From NCBI GenBank assembly GCA_028023455.1, contig JAQFVV010012422.1:8282337-8346336 (forward strand): DNA of 64,000 nucleotides. Reading direction: 5' to 3'. The translations under genes and the position numbers were made by a program. Positions 47,465 through 60,300 of this stretch are shown piece by piece. This DNA is from Epiperipatus broadwayi. Taxonomy: Eukaryota > Onychophora > Udeonychophora > Euonychophora > Peripatidae. The notes beneath the pieces are model-generated. The model did not search any database. It was given only the letters and a program-made list of their open reading frames with translations, and was not told where the DNA came from. The stretch's first letter is position 1. The number at the start of each line of letters is the position of its first letter.

Positions 47465-47469
<5 letters not shown>
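43105..47469 (+). repeat. 3' LTR, 4,365 bp
   Basis: It matches 31602-35962 end to end. By eye the differences are mostly single bases (for example CTCTATAC to CTCCATAC near the start, TAGTCGAGC to TAGTAGAGC near the end), homopolymer length changes, and a small TATATC insertion near 45678. TATA box and AATAAA candidates are conserved. Confidence 0.95.

Positions 47470-47510
<41 letters not shown>
47469..47510. repeat. (TA)n microsatellite at the retrotransposon insertion site
   Basis: About 42 bases of pure TA follow the 3' LTR. Eleven bases of TA precede the 5' LTR at 31591-31601. The element therefore inserted into a TA tract, with TATAT on each side. Confidence 0.9.
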
Positions 47511-47512
<2 letters not shown>

Positions 47513-47575
47513 TCAATGGTTTGGTAAAATTGGGAGGGAAATGTCAATGTTAGAAAATAAGAAGCTGTACATATA
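47511..47575 (+). repeat. Unnamed repeat B, short + strand copy
   Basis: GGTCAATGGTTTGGTAAAAT followed by TGGGAGGGAAATGTC and AATGTTAGAAAATAAGAAGC matches 21774-21835 and the complement of 18895-18965. It runs straight into repeat C. Confidence 0.65.
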
Positions 47576-48002
47576 TACAGACATACATATGTGGACTTCA
47601 TCATTCACTGTGCACTAACCAAAGACCATAAATCCAACCATAGTGAATGGACATTAAAAAAATGGTTATAGATAGACACACGTATTTAATATTAAATAAA
47701 CTGTAAAGATAAATAAAATTTATTTAAAAAATAGAAAATTTTAGAAATTTACAGAAAAAAGCTTAAAATGAATTATTTTACTTGTGTAAAAAAATATTGC
47801 ATTAGAAGAAGTTGCTAATACACAAAAGATATTAGACAAGAATTTAAGAATCCATTAAAACAAGAATTTAACTTATGAACATGTGAATTATTTGTATAAC
47901 AATACAGACAAAAATGTAAAATACTTTGAGGACTGAAACAATAGAGGCAAGCAAAAGAAATTTGTTCGAAACCAGCAATTTGGAAAAAGAAAAAATCTAT
48001 AT

Positions 48003-48597
48003 AGAACAAACTCTTATGAAAAATGGTTATCCATCAGCTGTTATTAAAAAATGTTAAATAGACAACAAAAAATCATCAAGAGAAAAGATAATTATTGGTA
48101 CTGTAGTGTACCCATACATTCCAAAAATAGCAGACAAATTTAAGGAAAATCTGCAATCAGTATAACATCAGAACAGCTTTCCAGAGTCATACCACTCTAT
48201 GAGGAATTCTAACATCTACAAAGCCTAAACTTGAAATGATGAAAAAAAAAACTGCATCTATGAAATACTACGTGAATGTCGAAGAACATATATTGGTGAA
48301 ACCAGTCATCCCATTAAAAAGCACTTGCAAGAACCCAAACTGATGATTAGAAGAGAAATCAGATGCACCTAAGGTAGCAGAACATGTATATGCCAACAAA
48401 CATATGTTCAATTGGAAAAATACAAAAATATTGAAAAAAAGAAAAGGTACAAAAAAAAAATTAAAAAAGCTGCTCACATGACAATGGCAAATAATCCCAT
48501 AAGCCAACTTAGTGTGACTATACATAATGTATGGAAAACACTAATCCACTTTGCACTTAAGGAAAAAATGGAGAAATCAGGAGGAACCTTATAGATA
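48003..48597 (+). pseudogene. Penelope-like element relic, GIY-YIG region (+ strand)
   Basis: It reads L-M-K-N-G-Y-P-S-A-V-I, then (after stops and shifts) P-Y-I-P-K-I-A-D-K-F-K, then a C-I-Y-E-I-L-R-E-C-R-R-T-Y-I-G-E-T-S block followed by A-E-H-V-Y-A-N-K-H-M-F-N-W-K. The I-Y-E-I x C x T-Y-I-G-E-T signature and the later H-x3-N-K-H are the Penelope-like GIY-YIG nuclease. At least two in-frame stops and frameshifts are present. The sequence differs clearly from the relic at 31.1-31.6 kb, so it is a different Penelope-like family. Confidence 0.75.
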
Positions 48598-48632
48598 AGT
48601 ATGTGAAATTACTACAGACTGTTGCCTTTGGA

Positions 48633-48711
48633 AGGATGGCTCTTGGTTATAGTGTTAACTTCAAAAATGTAATGTTTAAAAATCTATGGACCATGGTTCA
48701 AATCCCATGCC
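48633..48711 (+). mobile_element. tRNA-like SINE head inside repeat C copy 1
   Basis: A box-A-like TGGCTCTTGGTTATAGTGTTAAC and a box-B-like GGTTCAAATCCC lie about 50 bp apart. The arms do not fold into a canonical cloverleaf. It lies just after the Penelope-like relic. Confidence 0.45.
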
Positions 48712-49830
48712 AGTACTGTCACTGGTCAGGCCAGCAACACCTGCAGAAGAGGGAGATTAATAGATCTAGAAATGTTGTGTATATACTAACTTGTTTGATA
48801 TGCTATTACTGATAGTTAAATGTATTTGGAATATTTAAATAAATATTTCTAAAGACATTCTATACATATATTAGATGTTTAAAAATATAAAAAAAAGAGA
48901 AAATCGTTATCTTCTTATGTAAGAACAAACCAGACCTAATGAATGTATTTTATACCAAATATGCTTCAGTAGAGAATGTCTCCACTCTTCTGTCCATCCT
49001 TGGGCCGGGGTATAAGAAATGTAATCCAGCTGAGAAACCAAAGAAGTATGCCTGACCAATGCCTGCCACTTGCTACTGAAAGAATGACCAATCTGAAGGG
49101 AACATGGACACAGGTAGCCAAGATGGGAGCTGCAACAACCATCAAGAATTGCTGACTGCGCCTCAATAGCTCCAAGATGGATTCTTAATTCATTGCCAAG
49201 ACAAGCCCATTGAATCTATACACACACATCTCAGTTACTGGTAGCTTTTATATTCATAGTTATATCTATACTATAGTATTTAAAAATATGTTCACTAATT
49301 CATATGTATATAGTTATGTATTAGCAGATGATGATCCATAGGTTCCTCAACATTTACTTATTGCTCCTTTTATATTTACCTAATGCGTTTCTGTGGGATA
49401 TTCAATTGGTTGAAAGGTTGGATCCCACCAATCAATCAAAAATAAACAGACATAAGCTATCGAAACTTCTTTCCTGAACCCAGGTCATGCTGCAGAAAAT
49501 GGATTCCTTTCTCTAATAATAGATTAGAGGAAAATAGCTATCCAGAGTTAAGTTGGCATTATAATGAAGTCATTGTAGTTCGAGACCCGCTCTTCAAATA
49601 TATATATAATCACAAGGTACCACAATGTTTTTCTCCTTTATATTTTTATTTATGCCTTTCTTAATATAATCAGTACATTACTTGATTAATCTGGAAATGT
49701 CTGTTGGAGATTTATATAGATAAAATTTATGTATAAATGAGGCTATGTTCAAATTTAGCCTATGGGTTATTTAGCTGATTTAAGCAAGCTAATTTCACCC
49801 TGTTCTTGTCCCAAAGAGCAATCTTATTAC

Positions 49831-50879
49831 TGTCTCTCTACTGAATGAAAATAACCCAGATAATTGATGAAGTGTATCAGTGTTTTATTGTTATTTGTTT
49901 CCATTACAAGGAGCAGTTGATCTAATATATATGTGCATATCTGCAAATACTCTTTCATAAAGAACTTTATTTAATCATTAATGACAATTTCATATTAATA
50001 ATAAATTATAATTCATCATTATAATGAAGTTGTAGATATTGTTTATTACTTACTTATGTAAACATGATTATCATGTTAGGATTCCTTTAGTCTCATCTTT
50101 ACCTGATCACTGGGCTACATTAAAAAAAATTAACTCTCATGAGGTCAAGGGAATAAGTCACTTGGTTGTGATCTGGAGGAGTAGGTAAGGTTTGAACCCC
50201 TCTAACTATGTGTCTAGGTTAGATTAAAGCAGCTATACTTTCTGACCATTAACCGTTTTTTTGTATAATCTGGCATCCCAAACTGTGGACTTACTGTTAA
50301 AGGTAGACTGTGAGATGTTTATGTATAGGAATTTCTGAGAACCAGGAGAAATTTATTTTTTGTTTTGTATAAATTGGTGAAGTAGGAATATATATATATA
50401 TTTCTCTCTTGTTTTCTGCTTTCTCTATTAACTTTAGCTGGAAACTTATATTCCATATAATAAGTCAAGCAAAAACGATCAGTTGAAAGTAAAATAAGAT
50501 TAAATACTAATTTTTTTTTCTTTCTTTTTTTGCGGGGGATTAGAGTGATTAAATAAGGAGTAAAGAAGAAAAGGGGCTAGATGGTGAACATTTTTATTAT
50601 TATTATTGTATACTTAATATCATATACTTTTATTATGTAGTCTTAGGGGACATTCACATATGTAAATAAAATGATAGATTATTGTAGTAAGAGGGGAAAT
50701 AGATTTAAGTACAGGCATAAATAAAGATATGATAAGTCAAGCATAAGTAAAATGTTATGGTTAAAGGGCAACAAAAGCTGGAATGCAAGAAAAGACAACT
50801 GTTATGTGGAAAATATGGGAGGGGGAGTAATTAATAAAAAAAAGAGAAGAGAACCAGAAAGTTTTACTTCATTGACAGA
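49831..50879. other. Gene-free stretch before the broken pol
   Basis: AT-rich. A GC-richer patch at 50145-50260 (containing GGTTTGAACCCC) may be another SINE end. From about 50640 the text becomes purine-rich and may be decayed upstream pol. Confidence 0.4.
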
Positions 50880-50924
50880 TTATACTTCTGTAGTAGAACC
50901 CTCCAAGGGGTGGAAATAAATTAC

Positions 50925-52375
50925 ACCATTACAGAACAAGATACTCGAGCCATAGTATGAGCCTGCCAAATGTTCAAGCAATTCTTGTTAGGATTGAAAA
51001 TGATCATTATCATGGCTCAGTGATGTCATGAGTTTCTCAACAGAAGATACCTTACCAATGACCACCTCATTAGACGGAGTTTGTTCCTACAACAGTTCAA
51101 TTATAAGGTAATTTACTGCTCCATAATGGAGAATGTTGTAATGGACATCTTGAGCTGCCAACCAGTAGACATTCATCCACCTAACTTGGTGCAAAAGAGA
51201 TACAAATAGCAGTGATATCCACTAAGGTGAATGAGTTGGTGAAACAAGATTTTTAAAAATTGGCTCACTTGCAGAGGACTGATAAGAAATATGGACCCAT
51301 AATGGAAGCCCTTGATAAAAGCCAAATACCAGAACTAAAGTGACATTACCAAATTTAAGGACAATTTCTTGATGTATAAAACCTGATATTGGGCCAACCC
51401 CTGGAGATTTTGATACCATGGGAGCTCAGGGGATGGCTGATTGAACATATCCACAATGGACATTATGACTGTAGGAAAACTGAGTGCCATATAACATTAA
51501 TTCCATTGGGAAGGGATGTACTCCAGCATCCTAACAAGACTAAGAGGATGTCAGATAGATGTGCCCACAATAACCTGCCTTATCAATCTTACATCGAGGC
51601 GGTCACAGCAATATCACCAAAGAAAACAAATGAACTTTTGGCAGTAGATCATTATGGATCCTTACCTACTTTTAATCAGTTTAAATTCCTAATTGTAACT
51701 TATAATATATTTTTGAAATAGCTTTCTTCATAATTGGAACAGTAAGGAGACTCTCAAAGTGTACTCAAGGCCCTGCATCTGAAATTGTTCATTGAGGTAG
51801 GAAAACCACAGACCATCTTATCGAACCATGGGTCAGTGTTTACATCAAAACAATAGAGGAGATGTGTCAATATGGCATTAGACACATTTTGACCTCAATA
51901 AGAAATACCCAATCTAACCCAAGTGAGAGGGTCATGAGGGAATTAAACTGCTTGTTCTGGACATACTCAGGAAATAATCACAAGAGTTGGGTAAAACAAA
52001 CACCTATAGTGGTGAGATACCCGAACTACATTAAAAATGAGTCTACCAGTTTTACACCAGCATGGCTTCATTTTGGGAGACAAGACCCTAGTATCATAAA
52101 AGCATTACTCCCACGGGAGCAAGAAATAGCAAATCGGGACCAAAATCAAGCCCACACCAGAATGCAACTAGAGCACATGGCAGAGAAGAGGAAATCCATA
52201 CTTTTAAAGAATGTCACATATTAGTAAGCTATTAGAGGAGCAGTATAAGAAATGTTTTTTATTGTAGGAATCTTTAAAAAAAGAAAATTTGGGGAGAAAG
52301 CCTTTTTGTTAGAGAATGAGAAAGGAGTCAGTGGGACCTTTAATGCAAGACATTTGAAGATGTACCACGGCACAA
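50925..52375 (+). pseudogene. Broken gypsy pol relic (RNase H to integrase), same lineage as the 31.6 kb element
   Basis: Pieces in order on the + strand: an RNase H part (50925-51180) parallel to residues 575-670 of the intact pol, with stops. Then an integrase front (51389-51715) with an H-x3-H and an L-A-V-D-H-Y-G-S block, a gap with shifts, and the integrase core (51862-52224) with T-Q-S-N-P-S-E-R-V-M-R-E-L. Last is a C-terminal piece (52252-52375) ending N-A-R-H-L-K-M-Y-H-G. Protease and RT are gone, and the cysteine pair of the zinc finger is mostly lost. The shared SNPxERVMREL motif puts it in the same lineage, but identity is far below that of a recent copy. No LTRs of its own are seen. 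Confidence 0.85.
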
Positions 52376-52706
52376 CAATAAATATACAAAAGATAGAGCA
52401 GTCCAAATGGTCTATGATAAACCTCAGAGAGGGACATCTACCCAGAAAAGAATTATATAAGGAGATAGGTCAAGGGACAAGCTAATCCAGGTACAACAAA
52501 ATTAATCCACTAAAAGTGAGATAATATAAAGAATATCACTTATATATAAAAGTTTGGGTTTCTTTTTATTTTAGGTATATAGAATACTGAATATTACACA
52601 AAGATTTCTAGTGCTCCTTAAACGATCATTCTGTTTGCTCTCAAGCAAAGTAAGTAGAATCACTTTTTTTACTTGTTTTTTTTTAACTGGCTGTGGGAAT
52701 ATAAAG

Positions 52707-52707
<1 letters not shown>

Positions 52708-52741
<34 letters not shown>
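52708..52741. repeat. (TA)n microsatellite
   Basis: About 34 bases of alternating T and A. Confidence 0.9.
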
Positions 52742-52743
<2 letters not shown>

Positions 52744-53010
52744 GCCAGACCATAGAACATCCATGCACAAAATGGCTGTAGCCAACAATTTGGCACAGCT
52801 AACTTTATTCAATTCATTGAATAAACAATGAGTGAGAGTTTGGTCTATACTAGATTCCCATCTTTTTGTATACATAACTAACACTTATATATTACTTTAT
52901 TTTGGAATACTTAACACATACTATAAATGTATATCCTTTGGATAAAAGTATTTATAAATTTATATAAAGAAATTAGAGAATTAACATTTGTTTACGTGGT
53001 GGAATATTTT

Positions 53011-53134
53011 ATGTATTTATCTCTTTGTGTGCATTTATTAGTATGTGTATTATGTATTTATCTCTTTGTGTGCATTTATTAGTATGTGTATTATGTATTT
53101 ATCTTTTTGTGTGCATTTATTAGTATGTGTATCA
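53011..53134. repeat. Tandem repeat, 41 bp x 3
   Basis: Units start at 53011, 53052 and 53093 with ATGTATTTATCTCTTTGTGT and are nearly identical; the third has CTTTTTG for CTCTTTG. Confidence 0.9.
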
Positions 53135-56100
53135 TATTTATTGCAAATGTTCCAACATGTATATGTATAAAGATTTCTGTATATTTAATTTTTTATTATT
53201 TTCTTTTTTGATAGTTTTAAAATTTATTTATTTTTTAATATTTTTTTTTGTGAAAAGAATCTTCCATTAAAAGGGTGGATTTAATCAACCTTTGTTTTTC
53301 TTTATATATATATATTTGTATGTAATCAGGTAGAATAGTTTTAATTAGTTTGTAAAATCAAATTAAAAGCATTTTATCTAAAGAATGAGGGTGGTCTATT
53401 ACTCCAATAAGGAGTTTGAAATTCCTAAAAGGAAAAAAAAATAGGAAAAAGAGAGATTTTGAAACAAAATTTGTAAAAGAATGTACTTAGAATAAAATTA
53501 TCTGATGCAATAGAAGGATATAAGCAATTGCAACTTGTGGGCAGACTGAGAGATATATAATAACCTACCTGTGAGGTGTGGAGTGATTAGACGATTATAT
53601 TTTTTAGCTCATTTGCTAAATATTTTTTTTTAGTCCGAGAGGGAGTTTGATGGAAATTCTCCTGCTGTTCGTGACATGGCATATATTTTTTGTTTATGGG
53701 ACTTGCCAGTTATGGAACTGATATAAACTTTGTTGAATGTTTTTCTTTGCAGTTTGCGTAGATATTAATTAAAGCAACCAATCCTCATATAATTTTGGAA
53801 ATCATTTAACCATATGCAGTTCAACAATAAAAAAAAAGCATTTTGGATTGCTGTTACTAAAATGATAAGAAAGGATGCACCCAGGGGTATAATTCTAGAA
53901 TTACCAGAAACGAATTTCTAATAGTTAAAGTGGTAATGGAATCTTGATACGGTAATTTTTTGTCGTACTATCATCAAATCACATTTAAGAAAAAAGGAAA
54001 GAATGAAGGTGTAAATACATTTCATGGAAAACAAGCTTACCATGAAAGTCACATTATATTAAATTATTCAGTAAAGAAACATCCTTAAAATGATAACCAA
54101 GTTTTATCTAATTGTCCAGAAAATTATGAAGTAGAAGAATTGTAGCAGTGCACCCGCCCTTTCAGATCTTTAATCACCAAGAAGTGTGTTCTATAGATCC
54201 AGTGTATCCTGATTGAAGGACTCTACAAGTATGAAAAAAAGGTAAAGTGAATTTCATCGTCCCTTTTAGTAGTTTAGTTGGTCCACCCAGACCTGGAGAG
54301 AATGCAGAATAGATATGAGTAAAACAATAGAAAAGGTATATTTATAATTTTTATTTCGTTGTTGTATTATTAGAATTGATATAATAAGTATAATTGTACT
54401 ATATTTATTAAAACATTATTAGATATGATCTTTTTTGTGTGTGTATAATATTGTAAAATTATATTGCACATACACAGGTCTCACTTAAGTCCACTAAGTA
54501 TAGGATTCTCATTTTCTTGTTCTTTTCCCTCATTTTGCCTTGGCAGTGACACCTCATGTTGAGTGTCCTATGGCTAGCCTACATACATTTTTTTTAAAAA
54601 ACAAAAAGGGTAAATAAGTAAGATATAACTTTATGTACCTAAATGTAAAGGTGTATATAACCCTAAAAGTTTATTTTAGCAATTGAGGAAAGTTCAAATG
54701 GTTAGACCTATGTATAATTTTAGAGTCATTATTTTGTTAAATTTATGAAATTAAGCATTCGTAGTTTTGTGCAGGGAGAATGGAGTATAGACCATACCCA
54801 TTAGCCACCATCTTTGACCATCTTATATTTTAAGGCAAAATAAGCTAATTTGTGTATAAGTTAGAAAATGGATTTTTTATTATTTATTTTCTAACATAAA
54901 TGTATTTCTTTAATATAAAATCCAAATACTCCTTCGTGATTTATATTATGCGTAGAATGGCAAAATTTAAACTAGAAAGCCGTATAAGGGATTTATGATT
55001 TAATCTTATATTATTTAAATGTATATGTGGTGGAGGGAGATAGTTAAATAAATAGTATTATCTTACATTTCATTTGCTTATTGTATGTTTTGTTGTATAA
55101 TAAAATGCACTCACCTATTTGTAATATATGCTTACCATGGATATAAAAAAATTGTAGAAATACTTACCCCAAAGAACCTGAGATAGGGAATTATAAATGA
55201 GCTAGTCATTTGGATAATATATGGGAGTTGAATTATAATTTACTTTTCATCCAATTTTCCTTTATCAAATAAAACTATATTTCCAACAATGGTCAAAATA
55301 CCTCTTTTCATATTCTCTCGGTAGATAGGGAAAGAAAAGAGAGAACAATTTGACATTTTTATCTTCTTTTATCATGTCGGGGGAGGCATGCAAAAGTTGT
55401 CCAATTAGCACAATACTTTCAAAGGTATGTAAAGAGTGAGAAAAAAGTCTACATGTAGATAGATATAGAGGTGGAAGTATAAATAGTTTAACAAGGGAAG
55501 ATTTTGATTTTATTTTAAATTGAATTTCTTTTCTCTAATAATTCTTAAAGTAATACTCGTTTGTATTCAGCCCAGGGTATTATCGAAGATTATTATTGAT
55601 CTTCCAACTATAATGTCTATGTCATTTCATGCTCATGACATATATAGTGTAACCCCTCAACACCGATTACCATCTCTAACAAATACCTGGGGCACCAATT
55701 CTATGGATCATAGAATAAACTATCAAACTAATCTGATCTTATTTTAAAGCTATCAATGAGGCTCTTAAAATTTCACCTTAAACTAGCTCAGTTGAGGGAT
55801 ACAGAGGTGTAAAATGTCCATTAGATGTGGGAGGAAATATTATGATTAATAGGAAATAAAACATCTATCAAATTCTAAAATAAATAAGATTTATATTGGT
55901 AAAATTCTACCATCTAAAATTAACTAATTATAATCTATACTTTACCTCCTCCCATCATCCACATGCATTGAACAACCTCTACCATATTAGAAAATTAAAC
56001 TAATAACTAAAATATAATATTTAGAAACTATAATGTATGACAAGTTGGATCTGAACTTAAACTAAACCTATCATTACTATATTTTTAATTACACACTAAT

Positions 56101-57069
56101 CTAACCTAATTAACTGAATTTATTCTTTGATCTAAATTAATAACTGAATATCTCAGGGAATTAACTCATGGCATGGCTTAATCTGAAATCTCTATCTCTC
56201 AATAACTATTATTTAATATTATGAAAATAATAATATCAATTAAGCAATACCCTAACTAAATAATGACAGTTGGATAATGAAAGAAATCAGGCACATTTTG
56301 ATTTTAATTCATCATCCAAACAATTACTAAATAATAAAACCCTTTTAGAAACTCAGTAAATAATTGGCATCTCATACAGTGTTTGGATCAAGGAAATCAA
56401 TATCATCATCTCTGGATGTTTATCATAATTAAATGAAAATACAAATATATCACATTAAATAAAATAAATGTGTTAGCATGTGTGGAAATATGAAACATGA
56501 ATGAATGCCAAAGAAGAATTCTAAATACAATTTTGAATAGTAAAATATTTATTAACAAAATAAGAAAATAGTTCAGCAAACATTTAATCTCTTTCTCATC
56601 GGTATAAGTACAAATTTTAAATGTATTTAGCATCACTGGTTAAAGTTTACATAAAAATAAATAACACAATATGATCTCTTAAATTTCAAATTTAACACAT
56701 TTCATCTATCAAAACATACTGATAGATTTGTGAAACATCTTATATTCTTAACATTAAATAATGAACCAAATAAAATCCATATATTTTTATGTAAAGGAAA
56801 TGGTTTTTTAGTTATCAGCTACTTTTGATAAACCTATAGAACTGAATAAATATAACCTTACATTTCTAGTACTCTACTATAAAATTTATTTTATATTCAA
56901 CATTTTATTTTGTAACACTCAGTTATCAATTAACTTAATAAATCTATGATAAACAACATGGGTTAAATATCTTAATTACACTATCAAATAAAATTAAAAT
57001 TTTGCATTTTACTTCAAATGCACATTAACTATAACTAAAGTAAAGGTGTTTGAAACCTAAGAATAATAT
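53135..57069. other. Gene-free AT-rich stretch
   Basis: No exon or element is recognised. Slightly GC-richer patches lie at 53560-53760 (with TATATAATAACC at about 53553) and 54150-54310 and could be remnants of LTR or leader sequence linked to the broken pol upstream. A 75-codon frame at 55520-55747 has no motif. Confidence 0.45.
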
Positions 57070-57390
57070 CAAACTATGTTCTGCAAAATGAAATAAATAG
57101 CTCCATTAATTAAATATATTCTTACCAAATTATATCTTGCAAAATGAAATAAATAATTCCATTAATTAAATGTATTTTGTCAAACTATATCTTGCAAAAT
57201 GAAATAAATAATTCCATTAATTAAATGTATTCTTATCAAATTATATCTTGCAAAATGAAATAAATAATTCCATTGATTAAATATATTTTGCCTTTGCAAC
57301 ATTGAAATAAAGTATTCTATTAAATAACTATGGTTTTATTTTGCCAAAATAGAAATAAATAATTCTATTCATTAACTATGTTTTATCTTT
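57070..57390. repeat. Minisatellite, about 56 bp x 4 plus two degenerate units
   Basis: GCAAAATGAAATAAATA recurs at 57083, 57139, 57194 and 57250 (spacing 56, 55, 56), each followed by a TCCATT(A/G)ATTAAAT stretch. Two further weaker units follow to about 57390. Confidence 0.9.
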
Positions 57391-60300
57391 GCTTGCTTAC
57401 TTAATCAAATGATGATTGAATGATAAAAATTGATGATATGAAACTTAAATGATCACTACAAAACGTTTCAAAATGATAATTAAAGTCATACATTAATAAT
57501 GGATTTTTCTATAGCTTTCAAATCAACACTTTGTGCATGAGTCTGTATTATGCTGTGTGTCAAAGAATAAATAGTTAATACTAATCAATCTAATCGGTTT
57601 GCTTATGAAGTTATAATATGATCATAATACGGTCGAAGGCAATGGACAATCAAGCTTTAATCACTAACTTCACTACAGCTGTTTTGTAAAAAAATCTATT
57701 CTGCTTTTATTCTTCTTTTTATCAATAAATTATCTGGCACTTGGCTATAGTATAAGCTGGAAAAACATTCAATAAACACATGGGGATAAAAGATTTTTAC
57801 AATTCAAATCAGATAAATATCAACACAACAACTCCCAAGTCTACTTCTGAGACTAACTAAACTGGTGGGAATAAATCTCTTCACCAAATGATCAGGGAGA
57901 TAATATACTTAACTTCATATACTTTAATTCATAATACCAAATATCAAAACTGGAGGATTTAATCTACTCCTATCAAAAATACTTCAATACACAGAAAAAA
58001 AGGGATTACTCGATCCCATACACTACACTAGGCAATCTACCCATATTAAATATTCAAATAACAGAAGGGAAGAGATTTCTCAATCCCATAAATACTATAA
58101 TACATTGCTAACTTTACAGCATATAGCCACAAAATACTTTTCCATTCAAGCATAATAAAGAACAATAATTCACTTAAATAAATCTCTGATCCTTCCAAAC
58201 AATTGACCATCCTCTTCTCCGAAACCGATTGATTATATATCATTTGTACTTGCAATTAACACATGATTGTAGCTAAGTTTAAAAATGGACACACATATAC
58301 AAGCATAATAATACACAGACAATTCAAATCCCAGTAAGCAAAGAACTACTGTTAAAATGTCAATTACTAATTGTAAAAGCAATAAGGAATATTTCATATC
58401 TGATAATATACTATTTAGGACTTGGTAACATACTAATGACGGTTGGAAAACAAGGCAATAATTTCTATTGGCAAGCAAGACAAAATAATTTTTTTATATA
58501 GTGCATTTACATTAGCACAAATCTAAAGCAAAAATTTGGCTTAGACACATAATAAAACTTTATATTTCAGACTAAATAATTATTGAAAATAATTATTTTT
58601 AAATTTATTGAAAATGCATAGATATAATATAAGAACCCATATAATGTGCTTCTTTTAAAGTAGAGCTATCACCCCTATTAGCATTACATGGACGCCTCCC
58701 TCTCTTGCCATGCACATATGTTATAATCTAACACATGGTAAAACTAATATTAAACTAATAAAAAAAAAGTACCTTGTACAATATTTCTAGTAGACAACAA
58801 TAAAAATATACAATATTAAATATAATAAAAAAAAAAAAAAAATCACACACTTTATTTTAAAAAAAAAAAAAAAATTAAGTTTATAAACACCTATATAAAA
58901 AATTGATTTATTTAAAATTAAATATATAAAACACTTCTTAAACTATCACTATCTGTCTAAATACTATTAAATAATAAATAAATAAAGTTCTCTTTTTCTT
59001 TCATGGTTATAAAACGAAAAGTTTATTGATAGTTTATGAATGATGTTCCTTGGTCATCTCTTCAATAATAATTATTAGCATACAAATATAAATGTTGACG
59101 AATACATAAACACGTTCCTGCAGGAAAACAAAACAATATTATTTTTTAAATTCATAAGAGCAGATTCAATGTTCTCAGCTGTTAGCTAATGAATTGCTGT
59201 TGACATTATATATGAGGGATTTTATTAATTAAGCAATAGACAATTTTACGATGCAAATAAAGTAGTGGTTCATATTTCATTCCTAGGATATATTCAAAAA
59301 TTTTATTTTTCATTTTCAGAACCATTCAGAACGTACGAAATTATTTAACTAATAATATTTATTTAGATGAGTTTGTTGGCAATATTTTAGATAGAAAAGT
59401 TTCACAGCGAGTGAGGGGTGCATTTAATAAAGCAAAGTCATATAATTTATCCATTTTATAAATTCGTTTCTCCTATTAGTTTGGAAAAACAGGTAAATAT
59501 TAACAGTACATTCTAATTGCACATTTAGTCTTGTATTTTTAAACAGGTAAAAATAGAAATAATTACGAAAATGTTCTAATAATAATGATGATAAAATTAA
59601 ATGATTCATACACATCCTTTTAAATCTTCCTTCATAACTAGCATAAAATTTTTTAGAGTTCTGAAAATGTTTAATAACAGTTCGCAAATTACACATGCCA
59701 CAGATGTTCCATTAATAATATAATTAAAACTTAAGAAAAATAATTTTGAAAAATAAACAAACATTCTTCTTTCTTCTTTCCCATTAGGTTTAAAGTTTAA
59801 ATAAAGCAATTTTACAATACTATTATACATTCCCCTTCTTTCTTTTAATAGTGGCAATTTAAACTTAAATAATATAGTATAGATACTTACATGCATTTCA
59901 GATAACGGGTGGAGAATCTAAATAGTCAGCCAAGGAATAGGATCAACGTATCTCTTAGTGTTGTTTAAGTACTCATCTCCATAAACCAATAATATATTTT
60001 ATACTTTCAGCTTGAACTTTGGAAGAAAAAAAAATTATACTATCAAACTTTGTTACTAAATGAATTTAAAGATAAAACAGTATTGGAAGATCTTTTAGTA
60101 GTTTGTAGTTGGAGTCCTCACAAAATTATAAGTATCTCCTTTTTATAGATTTTTAAAATACTACGTCACCCTTTTTCTCTTCCAATAGTCCAAGATATCT
60201 GAAAGTTCAAAGATCACCAGACAGAGACCAACAATAAGACTTAATTTATGCAAGAAACTTTGTCTTGAAAAAGAAAGAAAAGTGGGGGGGGGGATTATTC

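Larger units (their letters stand above)
31602..47469 (+). mobile_element. Complete Ty3/gypsy LTR retrotransposon with giant LTRs, 15,868 bp
   Basis: Two LTRs, TG...CA, of 4,361 and 4,365 bp bracket a 7,142-bp interior. The interior holds leader, PBS-like site, gag, pol, an untranslated region and a polypurine tract. Flanks read TATAT on both sides, compatible with a 5-bp target duplication inside a TA microsatellite. By eye the LTRs differ by roughly 20 substitutions plus homopolymer and small indels, about half a percent, so insertion is recent. The order protease-RT-RNase H-integrase in pol defines Ty3/gypsy. Both main frames are free of stops, so the copy may be autonomous. I see no envelope gene. 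Confidence 0.95.
47568..49830 (+). repeat. Repeat C, copy 1 (paired with 61071-63213)
   Basis: Ordered, near-collinear matches with the distal copy include ACCAAAGACCATAAATCCAA, GAAAAAAGCTTAAAATGAAT, TCTGTCCATCCTTGGGCC-type text, GGTTGAAAGGTTGGATCCC and GTTCGAGACCCGCTCTTC. Copy 1 carries a Penelope-like relic and tRNA-like segment (about 47960-48880) that copy 2 lacks. It lacks about 740 bp present in copy 2. There is no long frame. Confidence 0.85.

Noticed and set aside
53011-57390. CRISPR-like arrays
   Set aside because: Units are directly tandem with no unique spacers of constant length. They are minisatellites in animal DNA.
58046-59896. Minus-strand frames of 69-96 codons
   Set aside because: Composition matches random AT-rich sequence, with no motifs and no splice context.
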